Of a DNA stretch of 51,784 nucleotides, positions 25,925 through 34,798 are shown piece after piece. How positions within the stretch are numbered: position 1 is the stretch's first letter; each line of letters starts with the position of its first letter. Source of the DNA: Oscillospiraceae bacterium (GTDB lineage: Bacteria; Bacillota; Clostridia; Oscillospirales; UBA929); assembly GCA_009782475.1 (NCBI GenBank), contig WRIZ01000009.1:1-51784 (forward strand), written 5' to 3'. Position numbers and translations under genes: made by a program. The notes below the pieces were generated by a model. The model was not told the DNA's origin, did no database searches, and saw nothing but the letters and a program-made list of their open reading frames with translations.

Positions 25925-27082
25925 ATGATACCAAGCGGGATCCCCTCCGCGGGGACGGATTTTAAGGCCCTGAGCAAAACCTACGGCGAGTTCCGCCACC
26001 CCGAAGCGCGGATCGAGCTCGGCGGCAAACAGTTTGCCGTCAAGACGATGGTGATCAGCGACATCTCGGTGGAACTGACGGCGGGCTTTGAAGCCTCGGC
26101 CGCGAGCTTTAGGATATACAACGCCTTTAACATGGAGTCGGGTAAGTTTCTCTATGGGGAATTAAAAAAGCAGGTGCTGCTCGGCAACGATATGACCGTC
26201 AGCTTAGGCTATCTCGGCAAGCTCACTCCCGTATTCACCGGCTTTGTCGCCGGGGTGACGTTCGGATTCGACCCGTCCGACCTGCCGTATATTGAAGTGA
26301 CCGGGATGGACATAAAGGGCGTCATGATGGCCAACAGCTATGCCTATCAGCTCTCCGCCAAAGCCTATTCGGACGCTGTCCGCGAAGTGCTTCAGAAAAC
26401 CGTCTACGAAAACCTTCAAAATGCCAACGCCGTCGCCAAAATCGCGGTGGAGGACACGCCGGACAAAAAACAGGGCGGCGGGAACGAGGAGACGGCCGAA
26501 ACGATCGAAATGGTGAGCGAGAGCGACTACGAATTTGTGGTCAAGGCGGCCAAAAAATTTAACTTTGAATTTTTCACCGACTGCGGGACGGTTCATTTCC
26601 GCAAGGCCAAGTCCAACACCGGCAAGCTGATGGAAATCGGGATCGGGAAAGGGATTGTCCACTTCGAGATCGGCTATTCGCTGACCGGGATGGTTGAACA
26701 GGTGGAAGCCTGCTCCATGGACGCCGGGAGCGGCAAGGTGATCTTCGCCAAAGCCAAGTACGACGGCAAACTCTCGACCGGCAGCAAGGCAAAAAAGCTG
26801 ATTAAGGGCAGCCGCCATGTTTACATCGACCCGTCCATCGTCACCCCGGAACATGCCGCGGCCCGCGCGGCCTCCCTGCTGGAGGCGATGGAATACCGTT
26901 TGGGCAGTCTGCGCTGCGAGTGTTTTGGGATACCGGAACTGAAACCCGGGCGGTTTATTGGCGTAGAAGGGCTGGGATCCCCGGCCGACAACACCTTCTA
27001 CCTGACCAACGTCACGCACACCTTCAGCAACGAATCCGGCTACCGGACAAAATTGCAGGGCTGCGCCCGAACGATACAATAG
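25925..27082 (+). CDS. Baseplate hub protein, gpD/VgrG-like (Pvc8 N-half)
   Basis: A 385-residue protein. The order of domains fits phage late-control D and the VgrG hub: an N-terminal beta domain (RIELGGKQFAVKTMVISDI), YLGKLTPVFTGFVAGV (about 95-115), a helical YAYQLSAKAYSDAV segment, then a second barrel with FNFEFFTDCGTVHF. The C-terminus (GLGSPADNTFYLTNVTHTFS) is typical of these hubs. It lacks the needle, encoded by the next gene, so hub and spike are split as in P2 gpD/gpV. Site GGGAGGGCG upstream. Confidence 0.87.
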   Translation: MIPSGIPSAGTDFKALSKTYGEFRHPEARIELGGKQFAVKTMVISDISVELTAGFEASAASFRIYNAFNMESGKFLYGELKKQVLLGNDMTVSLGYLGKLTPVFTGFVAGVTFGFDPSDLPYIEVTGMDIKGVMMANSYAYQLSAKAYSDAVREVLQKTVYENLQNANAVAKIAVEDTPDKKQGGGNEETAETIEMVSESDYEFVVKAAKKFNFEFFTDCGTVHFRKAKSNTGKLMEIGIGKGIVHFEIGYSLTGMVEQVEACSMDAGSGKVIFAKAKYDGKLSTGSKAKKLIKGSRHVYIDPSIVTPEHAAARAASLLEAMEYRLGSLRCECFGIPELKPGRFIGVEGLGSPADNTFYLTNVTHTFSNESGYRTKLQGCARTIQ

Positions 27083-27093
27083 AAGGGGAAATT

Positions 27094-27906
27094 ATGAGCC
27101 TTTACGACGTTATCGACGAGATCAGCGAACGGAATGTGACCAAAAGCGAAACGGGCGACAGCCGGATCATCGGCGTGATGATCGGGACGGTGGCGGTCAA
27201 CTACCACAAAGATATGCCCGGACGGGTCTGCGTGACCATCCCCACGCGGGATAAGGATCAAAACGAGCTGAAGTGGGCGCGGATGGCTCAACCGTCGGGC
27301 GGCGACAAATGGGGGCATTACTTTCTGCCCGAGGTGGGCGACCAGGTTCTGCTGGCCTTTGAGGGCGGCAATATCGAAAAGCCCTATGTGATCGGCAGCG
27401 TTTTGAAGGACAGTCAGAAATTCCTCGGAGGCTCGGCCGACGAAAACAACCAAATCAAGCGGATTGTCACCAAAAACGGCAGCACCGTCTCCTTTGAAGA
27501 CAACAAGGAAGGCGAGGGCGAAAAGGATAAGCTGCTGATCGAAACCGCCGGGAGAGCCCATTCCCTCCTGCTGGACAACGAAAACAAGCTCATCCGCCTG
27601 ACCGATAAAGAAAAAAACAACAGCATCGAGATCAAAACCGAGGACGGGGCTATGACTGTTAAAGCGGCCTCTAAGCTCACCGTCAAGGTGGGCGACAGCA
27701 TAACCATCACCCTCAACGGCGAGTCGGGCGCGGTCAAGATCAACTGCAACGAGCTTTCGGTGGCGGCCTCCAACCAGTTCAAGGTCAAGAGCGACGGGAT
27801 GATGAAGCTGGAGGCGGCGCAGATGATGACCGAGGCGTCGTCTATGCTCAAGCTGGCCAGCAACGGAATGACGCAGCTGGGCGGAAACCCCATTAAGATA
27901 GGATAG
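27094..27906 (+). CDS. Spike protein, gp5/gpV-like OB fold plus beta-helix
   Basis: A 270-residue protein from ATG 27094 (GAAGGGGA upstream). The OB fold (about 20-110) has IGTVAVNYHKDMPGRVCV, FLPEVGDQVLLAFEGGN and PYVIGSVL, all typical of the gp5/VgrG spike base. From about 125 to 270 short repeated strands (IRLTDKEKNNSIEIKTEDG, LTVKVGDSITITLNG) form the three-stranded beta-helix needle. The DUF4280 tip protein at 17158 should cap it. Confidence 0.9.
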   Translation: MSLYDVIDEISERNVTKSETGDSRIIGVMIGTVAVNYHKDMPGRVCVTIPTRDKDQNELKWARMAQPSGGDKWGHYFLPEVGDQVLLAFEGGNIEKPYVIGSVLKDSQKFLGGSADENNQIKRIVTKNGSTVSFEDNKEGEGEKDKLLIETAGRAHSLLLDNENKLIRLTDKEKNNSIEIKTEDGAMTVKAASKLTVKVGDSITITLNGESGAVKINCNELSVAASNQFKVKSDGMMKLEAAQMMTEASSMLKLASNGMTQLGGNPIKIG

Positions 27907-27918
27907 CGGGAGTTAATC

Positions 27919-28329
27919 ATGAGTGATTTTTTGGGCGCGGGGATGAAATTTCCCCCGCAGATCGACATGAACACCGGGCGGTTTGCCGTCAGCGCGGGTG
28001 CCGCCAGCGTGAAGGAATCGGTCTACATCATTTTGATGACCCATTTGGGGGAACGCTGGCTGGAGCCTTCTTTCGGGAGCCAGCTCACCAACTATGTCTT
28101 TATGGACGCGTCTCCGACAATGATCAATATTTTAACGCAGGAGATACAGGATGTAATCTCGGAGCAGGAACCGCGGATTGCCGGCGTGGACGTTAACGTG
28201 GATCCAACGCCCAAAGACGGGTGTTTGATTGTGAACATCGGCTACCGTCTCGCCGGCGGCTATACGCCCGACAGCATGGTCTTCCCGTTCTACATCGGCG
28301 GGTTGTCGGAGGGTTACGGCGATGACTAA
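27919..28329 (+). CDS. Baseplate wedge protein, gp25-like (Pvc9)
   Basis: A 136-residue protein of the gp25/gpW family: VKESVYIILMTHLGERWLEPSFGSQL, then ILTQEIQDVISEQEPRI. gp25 joins sheath and baseplate. It overlaps the next gene by 8 bp, so translation is coupled. Confidence 0.92.
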   Translation: MSDFLGAGMKFPPQIDMNTGRFAVSAGAASVKESVYIILMTHLGERWLEPSFGSQLTNYVFMDASPTMINILTQEIQDVISEQEPRIAGVDVNVDPTPKDGCLIVNIGYRLAGGYTPDSMVFPFYIGGLSEGYGDD

Positions 28330-31303
28330 GGAGTTTGTGATCGACCCCCGCGATACGGCGGACGTCCGCGAGAAAATCAAAGAGTTATCCCAGTCGTACA
28401 CCCCCGAGTGGAACTTTGACCCGTCCAACCCGGACGCCGGCGCGGTGATCGGGCTGATTTACGCCCACCAGACCGGAGGAACCATCCGGCGGCTCAACCA
28501 GACGTTTGCCAAGTACCAGACAGAGTTTGTCAATATGCTCTCCCTTCCGCTCAAGCCGGCTCATCCGGCGCGGGGGGCGGTTGTCGTCGAACTGACCCGC
28601 GACACCATTCCCGGGATGGATTTGCCCAAGGGGACGCGTTTTTTGGGCGGGAGGGAGGATGAGCAATTCTCCCTGGTCTTTGAAACGGCGTCGGATATTC
28701 ATGTAACCAATTCCCGCCTGCGGGACATTCTTGCCGTTTCCCCTTCCCGGGGGAAGATCATCAATCTCTTAGGATCGGCCCGGGAACCCTCACTCTTTGA
28801 CAACGACGCCGGGGTCACGGCAGAATCGCCCGCGGAGGGGGAGTTTCCTGCGTTTGATCTGTTTGACTTTGACGGGGAGGGGATCGGGCGGAACGCACTC
28901 CTCCTTTTCCACAAGCATATCTTCGACGTCAGCGGGGACGCCAAAATTACTGTCCGCGTCACAGCCCCGGACGGAACCGGGCTGAGTGAAATGCTGTCCG
29001 ACCCGAACCAATACAGATGGAGCTACCTCTCGGAAGACGGGCTGAAACCGTTCGCCTCCGTCTCCGCGCGGGACGGGGTTCTCACCTTGACGCGGGACGC
29101 GGATTTTGCCAAAACCGAGGAGGATAAGGAGCTGTATTCGGTCATTCTTTTGGAAACCGCCGGATCGGTAACGGAAACACGGGAGTTTGGGTCGGTCGCC
29201 CTCTCCTCCGCCTGCGACGAAACCGCGCCCGATTTCATCCTGCGCAACACCACCGAACTGCCCCCGGACGCCTTTATGCCGTTCGGCGAAACAGCCTCCC
29301 TGTTTGACGAGTGCTATTGGGGGAACGACGCGCTGTTTAACCAAGCCGGAGCATTGGTCACGGCCAGGTTTGACGTGCGCTGCCATGACAGGCTGGAGAC
29401 CTTTACCCCTCAGCAGCAAGCCGATAACCTCAAAGTCATCAAGCGCAAACCCCGAAACACCGTCTTTGAGACGGCGGCAACCAAGGTCAACCGGGTCAAT
29501 TTGGAATATTTCAACGGCTTGGGCTGGCGTATTCTGCCCCTCAAAAGCGATATGGGGGAGATGTTCGCCAAAGCGGCCGGGCGGGTGGAATTTTCCTTTA
29601 TCTGCCCGGAGGACTGGAAACCGCTGACAGTGGGCGGGCATACCGGGCGGTGTATCCGCATTCGGATTGAGCAGGCCGACAACTGCTATCTGCGCCCCTG
29701 TGTCCACACCATGCCGGAAGTTTCCGGCCTTACGTTCAGTTACCGCTACGAGGAGTCTTGGATGCCGCCGCAGAAGATGATCCGCGTCAGCGGCACCTCC
29801 CGGGAGGAACTCCGTGTCGCGGACGGAACCTCCTTTGCGGCGTTCACCCCCCTCCGGCATCCCAAAGACGCCCTCTATTTCGGTTTCGACCGCAAGATGA
29901 GCGGCGGCCCGGTTTCCCTGCTGTTCAAAATCGAGCCGGTTCGCCGTACGTCGGAGGCCGCCCTGACGGTAGAATACTCCACTCCCGCGGGGTTCACCCC
30001 CCTGAAAGTGATCGACCGAACTGAAAGCCTGACCACCACCGGGACGCTGGCCTTCCTGCCGCCCGCCGACTTTGCCGAGCGGGAGGTTGAGGGGGTGCGC
30101 CGCTTTTGGCTGCGCGTCTCGGACGAACAGGATTCCCTGCGCGTCAAACCGCGGATTGAGGAAATTTTCATCAACGCCGCCGAGGTTTGCAATGTGGAAA
30201 CGATGCCCGAGGAGTCTTTTTACATCGACACCGCCCAGCCCAATATGTCCTTCCCGCTGGCCGCGCGGAACATTCTCTCCGCCGACGTCTATGTCAACGA
30301 GATGGGGATGCACTCCGCGAACGCGTTGAAGCAGATTGCCGCCGAGCGGGAGGTTCGCAGTACCTGCAACTTTTTAGGCGACGTCAGCGAGCTCTTTGTC
30401 AAATGGACGGAAGTCGGGGATTTTAGCCATTCCGGGCCGGGCGACCGGCATTACCGGATCGACCGGATGACCAACACCATCCATTTCGGCGATGGGATCA
30501 CCGTGATGGCACCGCGCTCCCAAACGAACGAGTCGTTTACCGTGCAGGCGCGCTGTACACGCGGCTTGGCCGGAAACCTGCCCGCCGGGGCAATCAACGC
30601 CGCGCAGGGACGGCTCCTGTACATCGGCGGGATCAACAACCCCATCGACACTTGGGGCGGAAGCGATATAGAGAGCGCGGAAAAAGCCCACCGGCGGGGC
30701 GCCAACGTCCTGTCTTCCCAAAACAGGCTGGTTAGCGCGGCCGACTTTGAGCGGGAAATCCTGGGCTATTCCTCCAGCATACGGAAGGTGCGCTGCGTCA
30801 CCGGGCAAACCGCCGACGGGCGGCTGTCCGACGGGGCGGTCACCGCCGCGGTGATGACCAAAGACTACCGGGGCGGTTCCCACGCGTTCGCCGAGCTGAA
30901 GGACGCCCTCAAACGCATGATTTTGGAAAAGTGCGAGGCGGGGCTGCGGGAGAATCTGATCACCGTCACCGAGCCGGTGTATGTCTCGGTTTCGATCGCC
31001 GTTTTTGTGGAGACGTCCTTGAAATCCTTTGCCGTCAAGAATCAAATCCTCTCCCACCTAGAAGCCTTTTTAGACCCGCTGCCGGAACGGAATGGCTGGC
31101 GGATCGGGCGTCTGCCCAGCGAGGCGCAGATCCGCTTCGAGCTGGGATCCGGGGTGATCCCCGGCGTGGTGCGCGGCTTCACGGCCACCGCCCGCTGGCA
31201 GGAGGGGGTCAAAATACGCGAGTGCGCCTTGGATTCTTTGAAACCCGGTCCTTTGATGATCGCGGTAAGCGGCGGGCATACGGTGCATATCACGGAGGGT
31301 TAA
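28322..31303 (+). CDS. Baseplate protein J-like, large (Pvc11)
   Basis: A 993-residue protein. The N-terminus (YTPEWNFDPSNPDAGAVIGL) and the long central beta insert fit the larger of the two CIS J-like proteins. The last third contains the J-like core: HYRIDRMTNTIHFGDGI, then LVSAADFEREILGYSSSIRK, typical of gpJ/gp6 wedge proteins. These form the iris that opens when the sheath fires. The stop is 4 bp before the second J-like gene. Confidence 0.88.
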   Translation: MTKEFVIDPRDTADVREKIKELSQSYTPEWNFDPSNPDAGAVIGLIYAHQTGGTIRRLNQTFAKYQTEFVNMLSLPLKPAHPARGAVVVELTRDTIPGMDLPKGTRFLGGREDEQFSLVFETASDIHVTNSRLRDILAVSPSRGKIINLLGSAREPSLFDNDAGVTAESPAEGEFPAFDLFDFDGEGIGRNALLLFHKHIFDVSGDAKITVRVTAPDGTGLSEMLSDPNQYRWSYLSEDGLKPFASVSARDGVLTLTRDADFAKTEEDKELYSVILLETAGSVTETREFGSVALSSACDETAPDFILRNTTELPPDAFMPFGETASLFDECYWGNDALFNQAGALVTARFDVRCHDRLETFTPQQQADNLKVIKRKPRNTVFETAATKVNRVNLEYFNGLGWRILPLKSDMGEMFAKAAGRVEFSFICPEDWKPLTVGGHTGRCIRIRIEQADNCYLRPCVHTMPEVSGLTFSYRYEESWMPPQKMIRVSGTSREELRVADGTSFAAFTPLRHPKDALYFGFDRKMSGGPVSLLFKIEPVRRTSEAALTVEYSTPAGFTPLKVIDRTESLTTTGTLAFLPPADFAEREVEGVRRFWLRVSDEQDSLRVKPRIEEIFINAAEVCNVETMPEESFYIDTAQPNMSFPLAARNILSADVYVNEMGMHSANALKQIAAEREVRSTCNFLGDVSELFVKWTEVGDFSHSGPGDRHYRIDRMTNTIHFGDGITVMAPRSQTNESFTVQARCTRGLAGNLPAGAINAAQGRLLYIGGINNPIDTWGGSDIESAEKAHRRGANVLSSQNRLVSAADFEREILGYSSSIRKVRCVTGQTADGRLSDGAVTAAVMTKDYRGGSHAFAELKDALKRMILEKCEAGLRENLITVTEPVYVSVSIAVFVETSLKSFAVKNQILSHLEAFLDPLPERNGWRIGRLPSEAQIRFELGSGVIPGVVRGFTATARWQEGVKIRECALDSLKPGPLMIAVSGGHTVHITEG

Positions 31304-31307
31304 CGCT

Positions 31308-33377
31308 ATGTTGCAGAGTATCAATCTAAATGACAAGACCTATCTTGAGCTGCTGGAGGAAGCGGTGTCTCAGATACCGCTCCTTGGCGGCGAGTGGACT
31401 AATTTCAACGTATCCGACCCCGGCATGACCATCCTGCAAAACTTCACCTCCTTCCAATATTTACAGCGCAACGCCATCAATACGGTGACCGACGCGGTGA
31501 AACTCAAACTCTTAAAACTGCTGGGACTGGAACCGTCCGACGCGGCGGAGGCCGTCTGCCTGTTTGAGCCGGAGGAGCCGATCGACCTTCCGCCCTACAC
31601 GAAGTTCCGAGCCGACAATTTGGTTTTTGAAACGACCCGGGCGGAAAAAACAAGCCCTTGGGGGATCGCGTCCGTTTACAGCGAGTTTGACGGGGTCTAT
31701 ACCGACGTCACAACCCTGCTGGATCGCAAATTGCCCGCCGGGGCGGCGGTATTCGGAAGCCCTGTGCGGGCGGGGGCTTCTTTCTGCTGTATTTTGCGGG
31801 GGAAGCCGGATTTTTCCAAAAAAATTACCCTCTATGCCCGCGCGGTCGGCGACCCGCGGCGCAACCCCTTTGAAAAAGAAGACAACCCCGTTTTTGCCGA
31901 GCTTTGCTGGCAGCTCTTCACCGAAAACGGCTGGGAAGACCTGACCGCGCGCGACGGCTCCAACAGGCTGCTTTCCAGCGGCGAGATCAGTTTTGAGCCA
32001 ACCGCGCTCCAGCCGGCCGTCTGTTCCGAAACCCCCGAAGAAGGGATTGCCATACGCTGTGTTGTCAAGTCCCATAACTACGACTTCCCGCCCCGCCTCC
32101 ATTCCCTCACCGCCAACCTCCTCCGTCTCCGCCAGCGGGACACCAAAGCGGTCATGCTGCGGAAATCGGGACGGCGGACGGTGACGGTGAACGCGGACGC
32201 CGAAGTCTATCCGTATATCTATGTCTACGCCAAGGAGTCGGCCAAAGGCCCCTACCGGGAATACCGCCTTTCCGACAGCGGGGAGGGAAACGGACGGTTT
32301 TACACCGCCGGACGGAGCAGGGACGGGACTGTCCGCTTCTCCTTTGACCGGAAGGTTTTCGGTTATGCCCCGATGGAGGGGAAGCGGTCGGTCGTGATCG
32401 TCTGCTGCACCGAGGAGATGGCTCGTTCCCGTTATTTGGATAAGATTTACGGGTATGTGGATCAGGAACTGGATATTAACTTCATGGAAAACATCGTGGA
32501 TTTCTGCGCTTTGGTCGAAACCCAAGGAGCGGACGGCCAGACCGAAGTCGAGTTTGTCAGGCCGGGTGAACTCAAAGACGACTTTTCGTATGAGCTGAAC
32601 GCCCGGGAAGGGAAGCTGATTATCAAAAACCCCGGTTGGGGCAGCGGCGGCAAACTGTACGCGGTCTCCCTCGCCATAACGGCGGGCGCGATGGGCAATG
32701 TCAAAGAAGACAACCGCTTCACCTCGCCCGGCGGGCAAACGCTGGTCAACCCCGCGCGCGGTACGGGAGGAACGGACGCCGTCGGCGCCGCCGATTTGCA
32801 GCGCAGCTTCGCGGAGATGATGAAAGGCCCGGAATCGGCCGTCCTCACCGCCGATTATGAGCGGATTGTCCAAACAACGCCCGGTCTGTGTATTCACAAA
32901 GTACGCGCCACGGCGGAGAAGGGGCTGATAACGGTCGCCGTCAAACCTCACGCGAACGAAGGGCGTCCGGCTCTGCCGCCCGGCTACGCCGATACCATCC
33001 GCAAACGATTGAACCGGCGGCGGATGCTGACCACCGCGTTTCGGGTTGTACAGCCGGTCTACGCCGCCGTTGACGCGCGGGTGCAGGTCTATGTCAAGAG
33101 CCATTTCGGCAACGCCGATGAGAGTGTGGAGGCGGCCTTGCGGAGCGCGCTGGATCAGGTATCCGGGCCGGCGGGGTTCGGGGAAACCCTCCGTTTTTCC
33201 GACGTCTTTCAGGCGATCGCCAATCTGCCCTGCGTTCAATCGCTCTATACGCTGACACTGACCCCCCGACCCGGTTCGGGCGCGGTATTGGAAGGCTTGG
33301 ACGTCGTGCCGGACGGGAACTGCCTTTGCTATCCGGGGGAGCTTCAACTTGAAATTCATACGGGGAGCGTGGTATAA
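31308..33377 (+). CDS. Baseplate protein J-like, second (Pvc12)
   Basis: A 689-residue protein. N-terminal WTNFNVSDPGMTILQNF and LKLLGLEPSDAAEA are typical of the second CIS wedge protein. The C-terminal third has VLTADYERIVQTTPGLCIHKVRA and a final barrel, the gpJ-like core. A CGGAGGG site lies upstream. Its stop overlaps the start of the gpI-like gene by 1 bp. Confidence 0.87.
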   Translation: MLQSINLNDKTYLELLEEAVSQIPLLGGEWTNFNVSDPGMTILQNFTSFQYLQRNAINTVTDAVKLKLLKLLGLEPSDAAEAVCLFEPEEPIDLPPYTKFRADNLVFETTRAEKTSPWGIASVYSEFDGVYTDVTTLLDRKLPAGAAVFGSPVRAGASFCCILRGKPDFSKKITLYARAVGDPRRNPFEKEDNPVFAELCWQLFTENGWEDLTARDGSNRLLSSGEISFEPTALQPAVCSETPEEGIAIRCVVKSHNYDFPPRLHSLTANLLRLRQRDTKAVMLRKSGRRTVTVNADAEVYPYIYVYAKESAKGPYREYRLSDSGEGNGRFYTAGRSRDGTVRFSFDRKVFGYAPMEGKRSVVIVCCTEEMARSRYLDKIYGYVDQELDINFMENIVDFCALVETQGADGQTEVEFVRPGELKDDFSYELNAREGKLIIKNPGWGSGGKLYAVSLAITAGAMGNVKEDNRFTSPGGQTLVNPARGTGGTDAVGAADLQRSFAEMMKGPESAVLTADYERIVQTTPGLCIHKVRATAEKGLITVAVKPHANEGRPALPPGYADTIRKRLNRRRMLTTAFRVVQPVYAAVDARVQVYVKSHFGNADESVEAALRSALDQVSGPAGFGETLRFSDVFQAIANLPCVQSLYTLTLTPRPGSGAVLEGLDVVPDGNCLCYPGELQLEIHTGSVV

Positions 33378-34465
33378 TGGCGTCGGTTATGAAGAAGTAC
33401 CCGATCAGTGCCGGCCGCGTCAAGCGGGCGGCTATGGAGGGCTTCACCCTCACCGGCGGCGGAACGCTGGTCAGCGAGGAAGAAGGACGCCGCGTCCTGT
33501 TTTTAGGGTGTTTGGATTCCGGCCAGCCGGATTGCCCATGGGGGCGGTTCCGCTTCAAAGCCGAACTGACCGGAGACGCCATTCCCATCGTCCGTGCCTT
33601 CGCCTCCAACGAAATGGATTTCGCCGGGGGGCAAAGCCCGTTTTCCCCCGGCCAAGAGGGTTTGATTGAAGAAAAGCTGCGGCATTTTGAACTGGCGGGC
33701 TGCTCACGGTTTATGGCGGCGGCGGATATGCTGCTATATAGTCAAAACGGGCGGTATTTGTGGTTGTGCGTCGAAGTGGCCGGCGCGGGGACGGCGGTCT
33801 TGTCGGATTTTGAAGTCTTTTCGCCCCGGGACAACTTTTTGTCAACCTTCCCCGAGATTTATCGGGAAAACGCCGACTTTTTTCACCGCTACCTCTCGAT
33901 TTTCTCCTCTGTCTACTACGACATTCAGGAAGTCATCGACGGGCTTGACCGTTATGTGGATGTGGACAAAACGCCGTACGAGGCTCTGCCTGTTTTGGCC
34001 GGGTGGCTGGGGCTGGAAATGGACGGCGGGTTTTTGGACGAAACAGCCCTGCGGGCTTTGGTCAAATCCGCGTTTCATCTTTTGAGGCGCAAGGGGACGC
34101 GGGAGGCTGTGGAAGGGATTCTTAAAATATTTGTAAGCGAACCGTTTTATATCATTGAACAGCGAACCGCCATGGAAAACCTCAACGGAGAGGCGCGGCG
34201 GATTGCCGAAAAGCTGTATGGGGAAAGCCCGTTCGGACTCACCGTTCTCCTCCTCCGTCCGGCCGACGAGCGGCTGCACGCCGAGCTGACCTTTCTCCTT
34301 CGCCAGTTCATCCTCCTCCGGGGGCGGCTGAACTTGGTCTTTCCCACGCCGGACAGCCGTTTGGACAGCTACGGCTATATGGACATAAACGCCCGCATTG
34401 CCAACCCGCGCGCCGGAACACTGGACAGCGTTTCTATCCTTGACGGACTAACAACCATAGATTGA
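33377..34465 (+). CDS. Phage tail protein I-like baseplate protein
   Basis: A 362-residue protein. The N-half is beta-rich, with no family I recognise. The C-half has FLSTFPEIYRENADFFHRYL, DRYVDVDKTPYEALPVLAGWLG and LLRRKGTREAVEGILKIF. These match the phage tail domain called TIGR02242, found at the end of CIS baseplate operons. P2 gpI relatives fix the wedge to fibres or to the hub. No fibre gene follows; instead comes a STAS gene. Confidence 0.82.
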   Translation: MASVMKKYPISAGRVKRAAMEGFTLTGGGTLVSEEEGRRVLFLGCLDSGQPDCPWGRFRFKAELTGDAIPIVRAFASNEMDFAGGQSPFSPGQEGLIEEKLRHFELAGCSRFMAAADMLLYSQNGRYLWLCVEVAGAGTAVLSDFEVFSPRDNFLSTFPEIYRENADFFHRYLSIFSSVYYDIQEVIDGLDRYVDVDKTPYEALPVLAGWLGLEMDGGFLDETALRALVKSAFHLLRRKGTREAVEGILKIFVSEPFYIIEQRTAMENLNGEARRIAEKLYGESPFGLTVLLLRPADERLHAELTFLLRQFILLRGRLNLVFPTPDSRLDSYGYMDINARIANPRAGTLDSVSILDGLTTID

Positions 34466-34479
34466 GGGGGAGAAACCAT

Positions 34480-34779
34480 ATGAACATCACAAAAAAATCC
34501 GAGGGATCCCAAACAACCCTCGAACTGGACGGGCGGGTGGATACCAACACCAGCCCCAAACTCCAGGAAGCCATTCTCGACGCGCTGAAAACCGCCAAGC
34601 TCCTGGTACTCGACTTCTCTAAGGTCGGCTACCTGAGCAGCGCCGGTCTCCGCGCCCTGCTGATCGGACAGAAGACGGCTGCGGGCAAAGGCGCGAAGAT
34701 GGAACTCCACAGTCCCGCCCCGACGGTGATGACGGTGCTGGACACGGTGGGGTTTTCCAAAATGCTGACAATCACGTAA
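34480..34779 (+). CDS. STAS anti-anti-sigma factor-like protein (copy 1)
   Basis: A 99-residue single-domain STAS protein of the SpoIIAA/RsbV type, from ATG 34480 (GAGGGGGAGA upstream). LELDGRVDTNTSPKL and YLSSAGLRALLIGQK carry the serine that the partner kinase phosphorylates. In this family the unphosphorylated form binds the RsbW-type kinase and frees its target. It ends the CIS operon and faces the minus-strand ATPase with a 19-bp gap. A paralog lies at 44004. Confidence 0.9.
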   Translation: MNITKKSEGSQTTLELDGRVDTNTSPKLQEAILDALKTAKLLVLDFSKVGYLSSAGLRALLIGQKTAAGKGAKMELHSPAPTVMTVLDTVGFSKMLTIT

Positions 34780-34798
34780 GGGGGATAAACGGCTTACA

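Noticed and set aside
28790-30313. 507-codon minus-strand open frame opposite the large J-like gene
   Set aside because: Shadow of a clear baseplate gene; composition typical of antisense frames.
4532-34465. Type VI secretion system
   Set aside because: No TssJ, TssL, TssM or TssK-like proteins and no split TssB/TssC sheath; the single long sheath, DUF4255, DUF4280 and Pvc7-like proteins point to the Afp/PVC-like branch.
17158-34465. Simple prophage or R-type tailocin
   Set aside because: No capsid, portal, terminase, lysis or integrase genes, and AAA+, DUF4255 and membrane genes are present.
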